Shown here one piece after another: positions 7,630 to 13,366 of a stretch of 17,992 nt of DNA; position 1 is the first letter of the stretch; every line of letters starts with the position of its first letter. A program made the translations under genes and the position numbers. The stretch comes from CAZJWR01 sp964549765 (GTDB taxonomy: Bacteria > Zixibacteria > MSB-5A5 > GN15 > JAAZOE01), in NCBI GenBank assembly GCA_964549765.1, contig CAZJWR010000068.1, positions 1-17,992 on the forward strand, in the 5' to 3' direction. A model generated the notes under the pieces. It made no database searches, was not told the DNA's origin, and was given only the letters and a program-made list of their open reading frames with translations.

Positions 7630-7649
7630 CCTGCGGCTGAAGCCGCAGG
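7630..7649. repeat. Intergenic palindrome 2 (9-bp arms)
   Basis: CCTGCGGCT (7630-7638) and AGCCGCAGG (7641-7649) are separated by GA. The pattern looks like a dispersed extragenic palindromic repeat. Only this window is visible, so copy number is unknown. Confidence 0.6.
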
Positions 7650-7676
7650 CCACCTCCGGAGTAATTTAAATATAAT

Positions 7677-7699
7677 GGCGGAAGTCGGGGACTTCCGCC
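7677..7699. repeat. Intergenic palindrome 3 (10-bp arms) with CCTAC tail
   Basis: GGCGGAAGTC (7677-7686) and GACTTCCGCC (7690-7699) are separated by GGG and followed by CTACGATTGGAT. The palindrome at 16690-16713 is followed by a related tail (CTACACCATCGGAT), which suggests both belong to one repeat family despite different stems. Confidence 0.6.
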
Positions 7700-7723
7700 C
7701 TACGATTGGATTAATGTTCGACA

Positions 7724-7754
7724 TAAAAACCCCGGGTCGGGACGGCCCGGGGTT
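7724..7754 (-). terminator. Intrinsic terminator of the tandem-PDZ gene
   Basis: An 11-bp stem (7728-7738 with 7744-7754, one G-U pair) is read leftward and is followed by U residues (plus-strand A-run 7725-7729). It lies 44 nt past the PDZ gene stop. The plus-strand side has no T-run, so it serves mainly the minus strand. Confidence 0.75.
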
Positions 7755-7797
7755 CTCGATGCACGGATTCTATGTTACGCCTCTCTGACTCGGCCAA

Positions 7798-8772
7798 TTA
7801 ATCCAGTTTGGACTCCAAGTCCTTCAGATCCTCGCGCAATTCCTGCAATTCCTTTTTCAACTGCTGCATTTCCTCGTGAAAATCATCCATCTCGAGGTTG
7901 TATTCTTTATCCAGATTCATCCGATCAATGCCCTTGATCGAAGGGATATTGGGGATCTGGATGTTCAGGTTGGGGAGAGAGATATTGTGCATGGAATATG
8001 ATTCCTCGGTCACCTCCACGGGGACGGTATGTTTTGCGCCTTTTCGGAGATAGGTAATCGAGACAGTGTCGCCTTCTTCTTTGTCGGACATGACATCGAA
8101 GATATCCTCCGAATCGGTGATATCCTCATCGTCGGCGCCGACAATGACGTCGCCGGCTTTCAAGCCCGCTTTTTCCGCCGGAGAATCCTCTTCGACTTCG
8201 GTGATCAGTACCCCGTCGCCGTCTTTGACGCCGAAATAGTCGCCGAGTTGCTCGTTGAGATCCAGAATACCGACGCCCATATATCCGCGATGCCCGATTG
8301 CCAGCGCCAGGTTATTTTTCAGGAGATTGTCAACCATGAACTGGCGGTTGTATTGGCGATCTTTATCGCGCCATTTCGATTGCGGTCTCTCGCCGATCTC
8401 AAGAGTCAGGGTTTTCTTCTCGCCCTTTCTCATTACAACGATATCGACCTTGTCGCCGACTTTGGTCTCACGGACAAGATCGGCCAGCGGCTCGCTGCCG
8501 TCGACCTTCTTGCCGTTGAACTCGATGATGACATCCTTGCGCTTGAGGCCCGCCTCGTAGGCGGGCGAATCATCGACGACGTCCACGACCACGATCCCCT
8601 CGTCCTGATCGAGATTGAACGCCTCTGAAATGTCCTTGTCGATTTCCTGCGTGTAGACGCCGATCCAAGGGGTACTGCCCTCGTATTTTTTCGCCGAACT
8701 GACCCCGAACGCCATGAACACTACAACGAGGAGCCCGGTAACCAACGCCGCCCCGATAGCCGTATGTTTCAT
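7798..8772 (-). CDS. Exported tandem-PDZ protein without a protease domain
   Basis: This 324-aa protein is exported. A signal peptide (about 1-27, hydrophobic core AALVTGLLVVVFMAFGV) is followed by two PDZ domains (about 35-128 and 164-255). A linker containing several NIxxPNIxxI-like turns (about 263-282) leads to an acidic/basic coiled coil at the C-terminus (about 290-324). PDZ domains bind protein C-termini or exposed peptides, and here both have the carboxylate-loop-like segments WIGVY and YMGVGI plus the SPAxxAGL helix (SPAYEAGL, SPAEKAGL). The trypsin-like domain of HtrA/DegP is absent, so this is a binding or scaffold protein rather than a protease. AGGAGG sits 7 nt before the ATG (plus-strand CCTCC at 8780-8784). 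The coiled coil suggests oligomerisation. It is a single-gene unit with its own terminator, and the function is not otherwise assignable. Confidence 0.85.
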   Translation of the reverse strand: MKHTAIGAALVTGLLVVVFMAFGVSSAKKYEGSTPWIGVYTQEIDKDISEAFNLDQDEGIVVVDVVDDSPAYEAGLKRKDVIIEFNGKKVDGSEPLADLVRETKVGDKVDIVVMRKGEKKTLTLEIGERPQSKWRDKDRQYNRQFMVDNLLKNNLALAIGHRGYMGVGILDLNEQLGDYFGVKDGDGVLITEVEEDSPAEKAGLKAGDVIVGADDEDITDSEDIFDVMSDKEEGDTVSITYLRKGAKHTVPVEVTEESYSMHNISLPNLNIQIPNIPSIKGIDRMNLDKEYNLEMDDFHEEMQQLKKELQELREDLKDLESKLD

Positions 8773-8916
8773 TGCATATCCTCCTGGCTGAAAAACGCTT
8801 TTGCCATTTTGTACTTAACGCCGCGCTGACGGTTCCATCGTTTAGACGGGTCGGAGGCGTCGATGGTTGCCTTGGGGGGAGATTTCGTCACGCCTCGTCA
8901 AATGTTCAAAAATGGA

Positions 8917-8945
8917 TTGACAAACCCGCGACAAATAAGTAAATT
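8917..8945 (+). promoter_or_regulatory. Promoter-like element in a gene-poor region
   Basis: A consensus TTGACA (8917-8922) is followed after 17 nt by TAAATT (8940-8945, 4/6 match). Downstream there is only a possible 27-codon frame starting at the GTG at 8973, behind GGAGA (8962-8966), and it ends near 9056. The transcript could instead be a non-coding RNA. Confidence 0.3.
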
Positions 8946-9376
8946 TAGCATGTAATTTTGTGGAGAATCAGGGTGCCTATCCGTTCGTTTAACGGCTGTA
9001 TAGTGATTGGAACCGCCGCCGGAATTGCTTCCGGACCGGCGGAGGTCGATAGCTGACCGGAAAAAATCGAAAATCCGGCCGTATCGATTTCCATCGCGGC
9101 GCTATACTTGCGGCCGTTTTCTTTATTTGAGTGCGGCATATGCATTATCCCCGTATTTCCATCGAGACGACGATCTGCGGAAACGTACTTCACGAGCAGG
9201 CAATTCAGATACGACGTTGATAAGATATGAACATTCGGCTTGGTGGACCCGCCGACTTCGCTTGATTCGGCGGTCCGGATTGACCGGCCTGCCGTTGGGC
9301 CGACGCTCATTGACAGACGGGATGATGCCATGGATTTTGCGCGAGGATAAGCGCATTTCTAAAGGTATTGGGGCTT

Positions 9377-9467
9377 GGACAACTCCTCGAACGGGAGTCC
9401 TGTATTAGCGGGTAGTAGGTCCCTGGGAAGCGCCGATTATCGAAATCGGCGAGAGACTTTTCAGGGA
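9377..9467 (+). other. Cluster of hairpins, possible structured RNA
   Basis: Three helices follow one another. The first is GGA/TCC plus CTCC/GGAG at 9377-9400. The second is an outer helix, TCCCTG (9420-9425) with CAGGGA (9462-9467). Inside it is a perfect 8-bp hairpin, CGCCGATT (9431-9438) with AATCGGCG (9444-9451). I cannot match the arrangement to a known RNA family. The strand is arbitrary. Confidence 0.3.
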
Positions 9468-9536
9468 GAATCCATCGGCCGAGGAGTCCCAATTCTTGCG
9501 GGGAAGGAGGGCATTCCGGTCGAGGAGGGCATCGAG

Positions 9537-9567
9537 GCGCCCTCTCCCGCTCGTTGGGAGAGGGCGC
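9537..9567. repeat. Very stable 12-bp inverted repeat
   Basis: GCGCCCTCTCCC (9537-9548) pairs perfectly with GGGAGAGGGCGC (9556-9567) around a 7-nt loop. Only three T residues follow on the plus strand, so it is a poor terminator. Composition and form resemble dispersed extragenic palindromes. Confidence 0.6.
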
Positions 9568-9654
9568 TTTGGCGTCGCCAGGTCGCGACCGCCCAACAAA
9601 TGATGGGATCACCCCCATAATCTGAACCCGCCCGAGGTAACCGGACAGCCGATT

Positions 9655-9683
9655 TTGCCCCGGTATCGGAATTTCCCTATACA
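9655..9683 (+). promoter_or_regulatory. Possible promoter of the 70-aa/112-aa gene pair
   Basis: TTGCCC (9655-9660) and TATACA (9678-9683) are separated by 17 nt, and each is a 4/6 match to consensus. This would give a leader of about 110 nt that contains the hairpin at 9742-9792. Confidence 0.3.
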
Positions 9684-9741
9684 TTTTTCATTGTTCCGCA
9701 ACGACTTACAGGTTTTCGTCAATCGTGCAGCGGGTTGGCAT

Positions 9742-9792
9742 CCGCCTTGCAAATCCCCGGTCAGATACGGGAAACTTTGCAAGGACAGGCGG
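9742..9792 (+). promoter_or_regulatory. Leader hairpin overlapping the ribosome binding site of the 70-aa gene
   Basis: A perfect 9-bp helix, CCTTGCAAA (9745-9753) with TTTGCAAGG (9776-9784), is extended by CCG (9742-9744) with CGG (9790-9792). Inside the loop CCCG (9756-9759) can pair with CGGG (9768-9771). The right flank includes AGGCGG (9787-9792), the only credible Shine-Dalgarno for the ATG at 9802. CCGCC (9742-9746) is also exactly complementary to GGCGG (9788-9792). Control of translation by this structure is plausible. Confidence 0.45.
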
Positions 9793-9801
9793 TTATAAGG
9801 T

Positions 9802-10014
9802 ATGAAAGTCAGGTTTACACTCTCCATGGACGACGTCGTTATCGATGATCGACGACTCGATAACATCATATTGGACTGGGAAGAGGATCTGAATCAGGAT
9901 CAGGTTATCGATCTGTCTCAGAAATGGATAACGTCGCAGAATTTCCTCACCAGCCGGATGGTCGGCCTGACGCACGTGGGCGAGTCCAGCCTGACGATTG
10001 AGCCAGTCGATTAA
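9802..10014 (+). CDS. Small 70-aa soluble protein of unknown function
   Basis: This acidic 70-aa protein has no signal peptide or membrane segment. It begins with a strand-like MKVRFTLSMDDVVID and continues with a helical acidic middle (about 18-45: DRRLDNIILDWEEDLNQDQVIDLSQK region) and a strand-like end (SSLTIEPVD). I recognise no family. AGGCGG at 9787-9792 is 9 nt before the ATG and lies in a hairpin that could mask it. The next gene begins 47 nt after the stop with no terminator between, so the two are probably one operon. Composition is coherent and the start is well placed, which is why I accept it despite the length. Confidence 0.65.
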   Translation: MKVRFTLSMDDVVIDDRRLDNIILDWEEDLNQDQVIDLSQKWITSQNFLTSRMVGLTHVGESSLTIEPVD

Positions 10015-10061
10015 GGGAAGGCTGCCGATAATCCGATGTATAGAACAGGGCGGGTATATCG

Positions 10062-10400
10062 ATGAATTTCTTGACAAACATACAGACCGGTGAGATCGCC
10101 AGGGCGGTATCAGAGCATGGGCAGGTGCTCGATCCGATCCGCCAGTTCATCTTCGATCATTTCGGGCAAACCGGCCTCTACGCCGCCTATATGCTGGCGG
10201 CGGCAATTGTCCTGCTGTTGATTTACAAATTGGTAAAGCTGTCTTTTGAGTTGATCTTTTTCATCGCGCTGCCTTCGGTCCTGGCGGCGTTCGTTCTGAC
10301 GTTCTTCCTTCCCTTTAGTTTTTTCTACCTGCTGCCGGCGACGGTGGCGGTGTTTACCCTGGGGCTGGTGATGAAGAGCGTGGCATTTTCCAAGGGGTAA
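10062..10400 (+). CDS. Small membrane protein with two to three helices
   Basis: This 112-aa protein of unknown function has an amphipathic start (about 1-37) followed by hydrophobic segments at about 38-58, 60-83 and 86-105. The last two are rich in Phe and Leu and separated by Pro-containing turns. The C-terminus is short and basic (MKSVAFSKG). A GGGCGGG purine-rich stretch lies about 9 nt before the ATG. It is the second gene of a likely two-gene operon with the 70-aa protein, and a strong terminator follows. No motif points to transport or enzymatic activity, and a partner role with the upstream soluble protein is only a guess. Confidence 0.75.
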   Translation: MNFLTNIQTGEIARAVSEHGQVLDPIRQFIFDHFGQTGLYAAYMLAAAIVLLLIYKLVKLSFELIFFIALPSVLAAFVLTFFLPFSFFYLLPATVAVFTLGLVMKSVAFSKG

Positions 10401-10434
10401 TGATTCATCCCCCCTCCTGCCCCCCTGTGCGAGG

Positions 10435-10467
10435 AAGGCCGGGTCGTGTGAACCCGGCCTTTTTTTT
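10435..10467 (+). terminator. Intrinsic terminator of the two-small-gene operon
   Basis: A perfect 10-bp stem, AAGGCCGGGT (10435-10444) with ACCCGGCCTT (10452-10461), is followed by eight T residues (10460-10467). Confidence 0.93.
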
Positions 10468-10572
10468 GCCCGCCGCTCACCGCCGTCCGAGGAGCAGAAA
10501 GTGCTTGAGAATGACCCGGATTTGTCCTAATTTGTAGAAAACTATGATATCCTCTGGTGTTTGGATTAAGAT

Positions 10573-12258
10573 ATGACGGGCAAGAAACAGCAGCGAAGCC
10601 GAGCCATCAAAGGCAAGGATGTTCGGAGAGACTTCTTCGGCGAAGACCTCAGTCTGGCCGTCCTCGATGCCATCGATGAATCGGTGCACGTGATCGATTC
10701 CGATCTGCGGATTCTGGTGTTCAACAGGTCTTTCGGGGAATGGTGCCGGGAGCTGAATATCGATGTCGATGATATCGTCGGCAAGCGGGTATTCGACGCC
10801 TTCGATTTTCTGCCAGATAAAGTCCATGACGAATATAACCGCGTCTTCAAAACCGGGAATTCGATGACGACCGAAGAAACCATCCACCTAAACGGCCGAG
10901 ATGTCTATACCCGGACACAGAAGCATCCGGTCATCAGGGACAAAAGGGTCACCCATGTCGTAACCATCGTGACCGACATCACCGATTACAGCGCGGCCCG
11001 GAAAGAACTGCGGGCCAGCGCCGATCAATATGGGCTGATCATGGAAAATGTTCCGGTGACGATCGCGGTCGTCGATATCGATGGCGTATTCCTTTACATC
11101 AACAGCCACGGCGCCAGAGATCTCGGGGTGGCATCGAGGGATGCCCTGGGTACGACGCTGTATGATTTTTTCCCGGCCGAGCTGGCGGATCAACATTTGG
11201 GCAACATCCGCAGAGTCATCACGGAAAACACCGGCTTCGCGGAAACAGTCCGAACCCGTGTCGGCGGAAAATGGAGATGGTTAGATGTCAATGTCCAGCC
11301 CTATGTCGGCGCCGGCGCCGCCGTTACGGCGGCGCTGGTTATTGCCAACGATATTACGCAATATAAGGAAGCGATCGACGCTCTTCAGGAAAGCGAGGAA
11401 CGGTTCCGGCGTCAATTTCAAGCCAGCCCGCTGCCAACCTATATCTGGGAACAAGATGAGGACGATTTTCGCCTGACCGAATTCAATCGGGCCGCCCATG
11501 CAATCACCCGGGGTCGGATCGAGGATTACGTGGGTATGGCGGCATCGGTGATGTATGCCGATATGCCCGGGGTTATCAAGGATGTAAGACGATGTTTGCG
11601 ACTGAAGAAAACATTCAAGAAAGAAATGTTCTATCATTTCCAGAGTACGGGTGATGAGAAATTTCTCATCGTATATTACGTATATGTGCCTCCGAATCAG
11701 GTGCTCGTGCATACCGAGGATATCACCGAACGGAGGCGGTCGCGGAACGAATTGCAGAAGGCCTACGACGAACTGGAACGGCGCGTGCGGGAACGGACCG
11801 AGGAGCTGGCGACGATCAACGAGGCCCTCAGGGTCGAACGCGAATCCCTCCACCAGAAAAACATCGCTCTCAACGAGGTGTTGGCTCAGATCGAACAGGG
11901 CAAACGGCAGATGAGTATGCAAATTCAGGCCAATATTAATCGTATCGCCCTGCCGATCCTGAAATCGCTCGGAAATCGCGTTGATGCGTCCGGAGGACAG
12001 TATATCGAGCTACTGCGTAGCAACCTCAAGGATATCGCAGCGCCGTTGACCAGCAAGCTGGAAGAACGATTCGCCGACCTGACGCCGCGCGAATTGGAAA
12101 TATGCCACATGATCCAAAACGGTTTGAGCTGCAAGGAAATCGCCGTGACCTTCAATACCGCCCTCCAAACCGTTCTCAAACAGCGATCCGCAATTCGCAA
12201 GAAGCTCGGTATCGCCAATAAAAAAGTCAACCTCGAAACATTCCTCAAATCGGTTTGA
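10573..12258 (+). CDS. Triple-PAS sensor with C-terminal LuxR-type DNA-binding domain
   Basis: This 561-aa cytoplasmic one-component regulator has no membrane segment and no receiver or kinase domain. PAS 1 (about 28-140), PAS 2 (about 150-265) and PAS 3 (about 272-388) end in the usual TDITDY, NDITQY and EDITERR junctions. A long coiled coil (about 388-445, rich in Glu, Arg and Leu) links them to a LuxR helix-turn-helix (about 500-561: LTPRELEICHMIQNGLSCKEIA, then IRKKLGI). The PAS domains probably bind a small ligand or cofactor, and the coiled coil passes the signal to a DNA-binding dimer. The usual TVxxHR in the recognition region is TVLKQR here. The start has only a weak GGA 7 nt upstream. 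No terminator follows, and the target genes are not evident. The non-coding region with an operator-like palindrome just downstream is one candidate site. Confidence 0.88.
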   Translation: MTGKKQQRSRAIKGKDVRRDFFGEDLSLAVLDAIDESVHVIDSDLRILVFNRSFGEWCRELNIDVDDIVGKRVFDAFDFLPDKVHDEYNRVFKTGNSMTTEETIHLNGRDVYTRTQKHPVIRDKRVTHVVTIVTDITDYSAARKELRASADQYGLIMENVPVTIAVVDIDGVFLYINSHGARDLGVASRDALGTTLYDFFPAELADQHLGNIRRVITENTGFAETVRTRVGGKWRWLDVNVQPYVGAGAAVTAALVIANDITQYKEAIDALQESEERFRRQFQASPLPTYIWEQDEDDFRLTEFNRAAHAITRGRIEDYVGMAASVMYADMPGVIKDVRRCLRLKKTFKKEMFYHFQSTGDEKFLIVYYVYVPPNQVLVHTEDITERRRSRNELQKAYDELERRVRERTEELATINEALRVERESLHQKNIALNEVLAQIEQGKRQMSMQIQANINRIALPILKSLGNRVDASGGQYIELLRSNLKDIAAPLTSKLEERFADLTPRELEICHMIQNGLSCKEIAVTFNTALQTVLKQRSAIRKKLGIANKKVNLETFLKSV

Positions 12259-12326
12259 TTTCCCGTCCCGAATGACGCCAAGGCCTTTGAATTCAAGCTG
12301 GATCGGCCGATACGCGCACATTTGTA

Positions 12327-12357
12327 TATGGTATATACTATACCATAAATGTACCAT
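12327..12357. promoter_or_regulatory. Operator-like palindrome with an extra half-site
   Basis: TATGGTATA (12327-12335) and TATACCATA (12339-12347) form perfect 9-bp arms around a 3-nt centre. A further TACCAT at 12352-12357 repeats the half-site 11 bp (one helical turn) after the one at 12341-12346. This is typical of binding sites for dimeric helix-turn-helix repressors. The regulator is unknown. Confidence 0.45.
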
Positions 12358-12410
12358 GAAATACCTTCTTGTCAGATTCTCAATAAGTGCTATCTTAGCG
12401 AAGAGCACGA

Positions 12411-12522
12411 AAAGAAGTGCCTGAATCGGCACCCTCGAAGGCTGACGGAGCACGGGATTAGACACCACGGAAATTGGCACCTGAGAGCACAGCACCGTCA
12501 CTCCGGTTCAGGCACTATCTTT
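12411..12522. repeat. 112-nt element bounded by a long inverted repeat
   Basis: AGTGCCTGAATCGG (12416-12429) pairs with CCGGTTCAGGCACT (12503-12516) with one G-U pair. The helix continues, after a one-base bulge, as AAAGA (12411-12415) with TCTTT (12518-12522). Inside, TGACGG (12443-12448) pairs with CCGTCA (12495-12500). No target-site duplication is visible at the edges. It may be a structured RNA or a miniature inverted-repeat element. Confidence 0.5.
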
Positions 12523-12593
12523 AAAGCATCAACCGGCCCAAATAAACCCCGCCTTTTTGTCGAAGGTCGATCCCGACCAAGGGTAAGCTACGC

Positions 12594-12664
12594 CCGGTGC
12601 GGGACCCGGATTGTGGTCCTACGGCGGCCCTGTGGATGACCCTCCCGCCGATCGCCCGCACCGG
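12594..12664 (+). repeat. Nested inverted repeat upstream of folE
   Basis: CCGGTGCGGG (12594-12603) is exactly complementary to CCCGCACCGG (12655-12664), and inside it CGGCGG (12622-12627) pairs with CCGCCG (12645-12650). It lies about 130 nt before the folE start. It does not match the folate, preQ1 or other riboswitch consensus sequences I know, and no terminator-like U-run follows. Confidence 0.4.
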
Positions 12665-12791
12665 CGCCCCCAAAACAGAAAATTCTGGCGTTTCCCTTCC
12701 GCATGTTGTAGCTTGAATGTCCGATCGGCGGAAACCGCTGCGTATATTATCAGACGATACGACGTATCTTTGTTCCGGGAGGTTACGGCTT

Positions 12792-13343
12792 ATGGAGACA
12801 ATGCAGGAATTGTATCGACATCTTCTTGTGTCGGTCGGCGAAGATCCCGATCGGGAGGGTTTGCGAAAAACGCCCGAGCGGGCCGCCAAAGCGTTTCGGT
12901 TTTTGACCAAGGGCTACAAAGAGGATATTCCTTCGTTGATCAATGACGCCCTGTTCGAATCCGACACCCGGGAATTAATCGTCGTCAAAAACATCGAGCT
13001 GTATTCGATGTGCGAGCATCATCTTTTGCCCTTCATCGGCAAATGCCATGTCGGGTATATTCCACAGGGCAAGGTGATCGGGCTGTCCAAAATCCCGCGG
13101 ATTGTCGACGCCTTTGCGCGCCGCCTGCAGATTCAGGAAAACCTGACCAAGCAGATCGCCGATACCGTGCAAAAATATACATCGGCCATCGGCGTCGGCG
13201 TCGTCATCGAGGCCCAGCACCTGTGCCTGATGATGCGCGGCGTGGAAAAGCAGAATTCCGTCATGACCACCTCGTGCGTCCTCGGGGAGCTGCACGACGA
13301 CGCCGAGACGCGGCAGGAGTTCCTGCAGTTGATCAGCCGATAA
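12792..13343 (+). CDS. folE: GTP cyclohydrolase I (type IA)
   Basis: This 183-aa zinc enzyme converts GTP to 7,8-dihydroneopterin triphosphate, the first step to folate, tetrahydrobiopterin and 7-deazaguanines. The zinc ligands C74 and H77 (SMCEHHLLPF) and C145 (HLCLMMRGV) are present, as are H76 and H143 of the active site and the QENLTKQIA helix (115-123). Length matches the family. The frame is open upstream to 12717, but GGGAGG (12777-12782) is 9 nt before the ATG at 12792 and the protein from there begins like other family members. The next gene starts 23 nt after the stop and the third 20 nt later, so this is the first gene of an operon whose other members are a PTPS-type protein and a short-chain reductase. 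That context points to a biopterin product rather than folate. Confidence 0.95.
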   Translation: METMQELYRHLLVSVGEDPDREGLRKTPERAAKAFRFLTKGYKEDIPSLINDALFESDTRELIVVKNIELYSMCEHHLLPFIGKCHVGYIPQGKVIGLSKIPRIVDAFARRLQIQENLTKQIADTVQKYTSAIGVGVVIEAQHLCLMMRGVEKQNSVMTTSCVLGELHDDAETRQEFLQLISR

Positions 13344-13366
13344 CAAACGAAACCGGTTAGGCCGTC

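Larger units (their letters stand above)
7491..7723. other. Repeat-bearing intergenic stretch between convergent genes
   Basis: No gene is visible between the copper ATPase stop and the terminator of the minus-strand PDZ gene. The stretch carries three unrelated-looking perfect palindromes (7548-7563, 7630-7649, 7677-7699), which are listed separately. The short open frames have no ribosome binding site. Confidence 0.5.
8773..9654. other. Long gene-poor stretch with structured elements
   Basis: There is no convincing protein gene in roughly 0.9 kb. The longest open frames (plus 9007-9408; minus 8945-9331) oppose each other, lack ribosome binding sites and have incoherent composition. What is visible: a possible plus-strand promoter at 8917-8945; a bulged 10-bp hairpin at 9245-9276; a cluster of hairpins at 9377-9467; and a very stable 12-bp hairpin at 9537-9567. 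The region may hold an unrecognised RNA or decayed sequence. Confidence 0.45.
12259..12791. other. Gene-free stretch with operator-like and long inverted repeats
   Basis: Between the PAS regulator and folE I see no credible gene. The frames from 12349 (plus) and across 12521-12910 (minus) look random in composition. The stretch carries a near-perfect palindrome at 12327-12347, an element bounded by a long inverted repeat at 12411-12522, and a nested inverted repeat at 12594-12664. These are listed separately. I could not find a well-spaced -35/-10 pair for folE, though a TATATT occurs at 12743-12748. Confidence 0.5.

Noticed and set aside
8945..9408. Opposed open frames (minus 8945-9331, plus 9007-9408)
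   Set aside because: Neither has a ribosome binding site or a recognisable domain, and both are rich in Arg, Ser and Pro in the manner of non-coding GC-rich DNA.
9375..9620. Plus-strand 81-codon frame
   Set aside because: It runs through several hairpins, including the 12-bp palindrome, and its composition follows the repeats. It is not treated as a gene.
12349..12639. 96-codon frame starting beside the operator-like palindrome
   Set aside because: It is rich in His, Arg and Cys without pattern, crosses the 112-nt inverted-repeat element and has no ribosome binding site.
12717..12791. Upstream extension of the folE frame
   Set aside because: The GGGAGG site and family length both favour the ATG at 12792.
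12430..12791. Folate or preQ1 riboswitch before folE
   Set aside because: None of the conserved sequence blocks of the THF or preQ1 classes is visible. Only generic inverted repeats are present.
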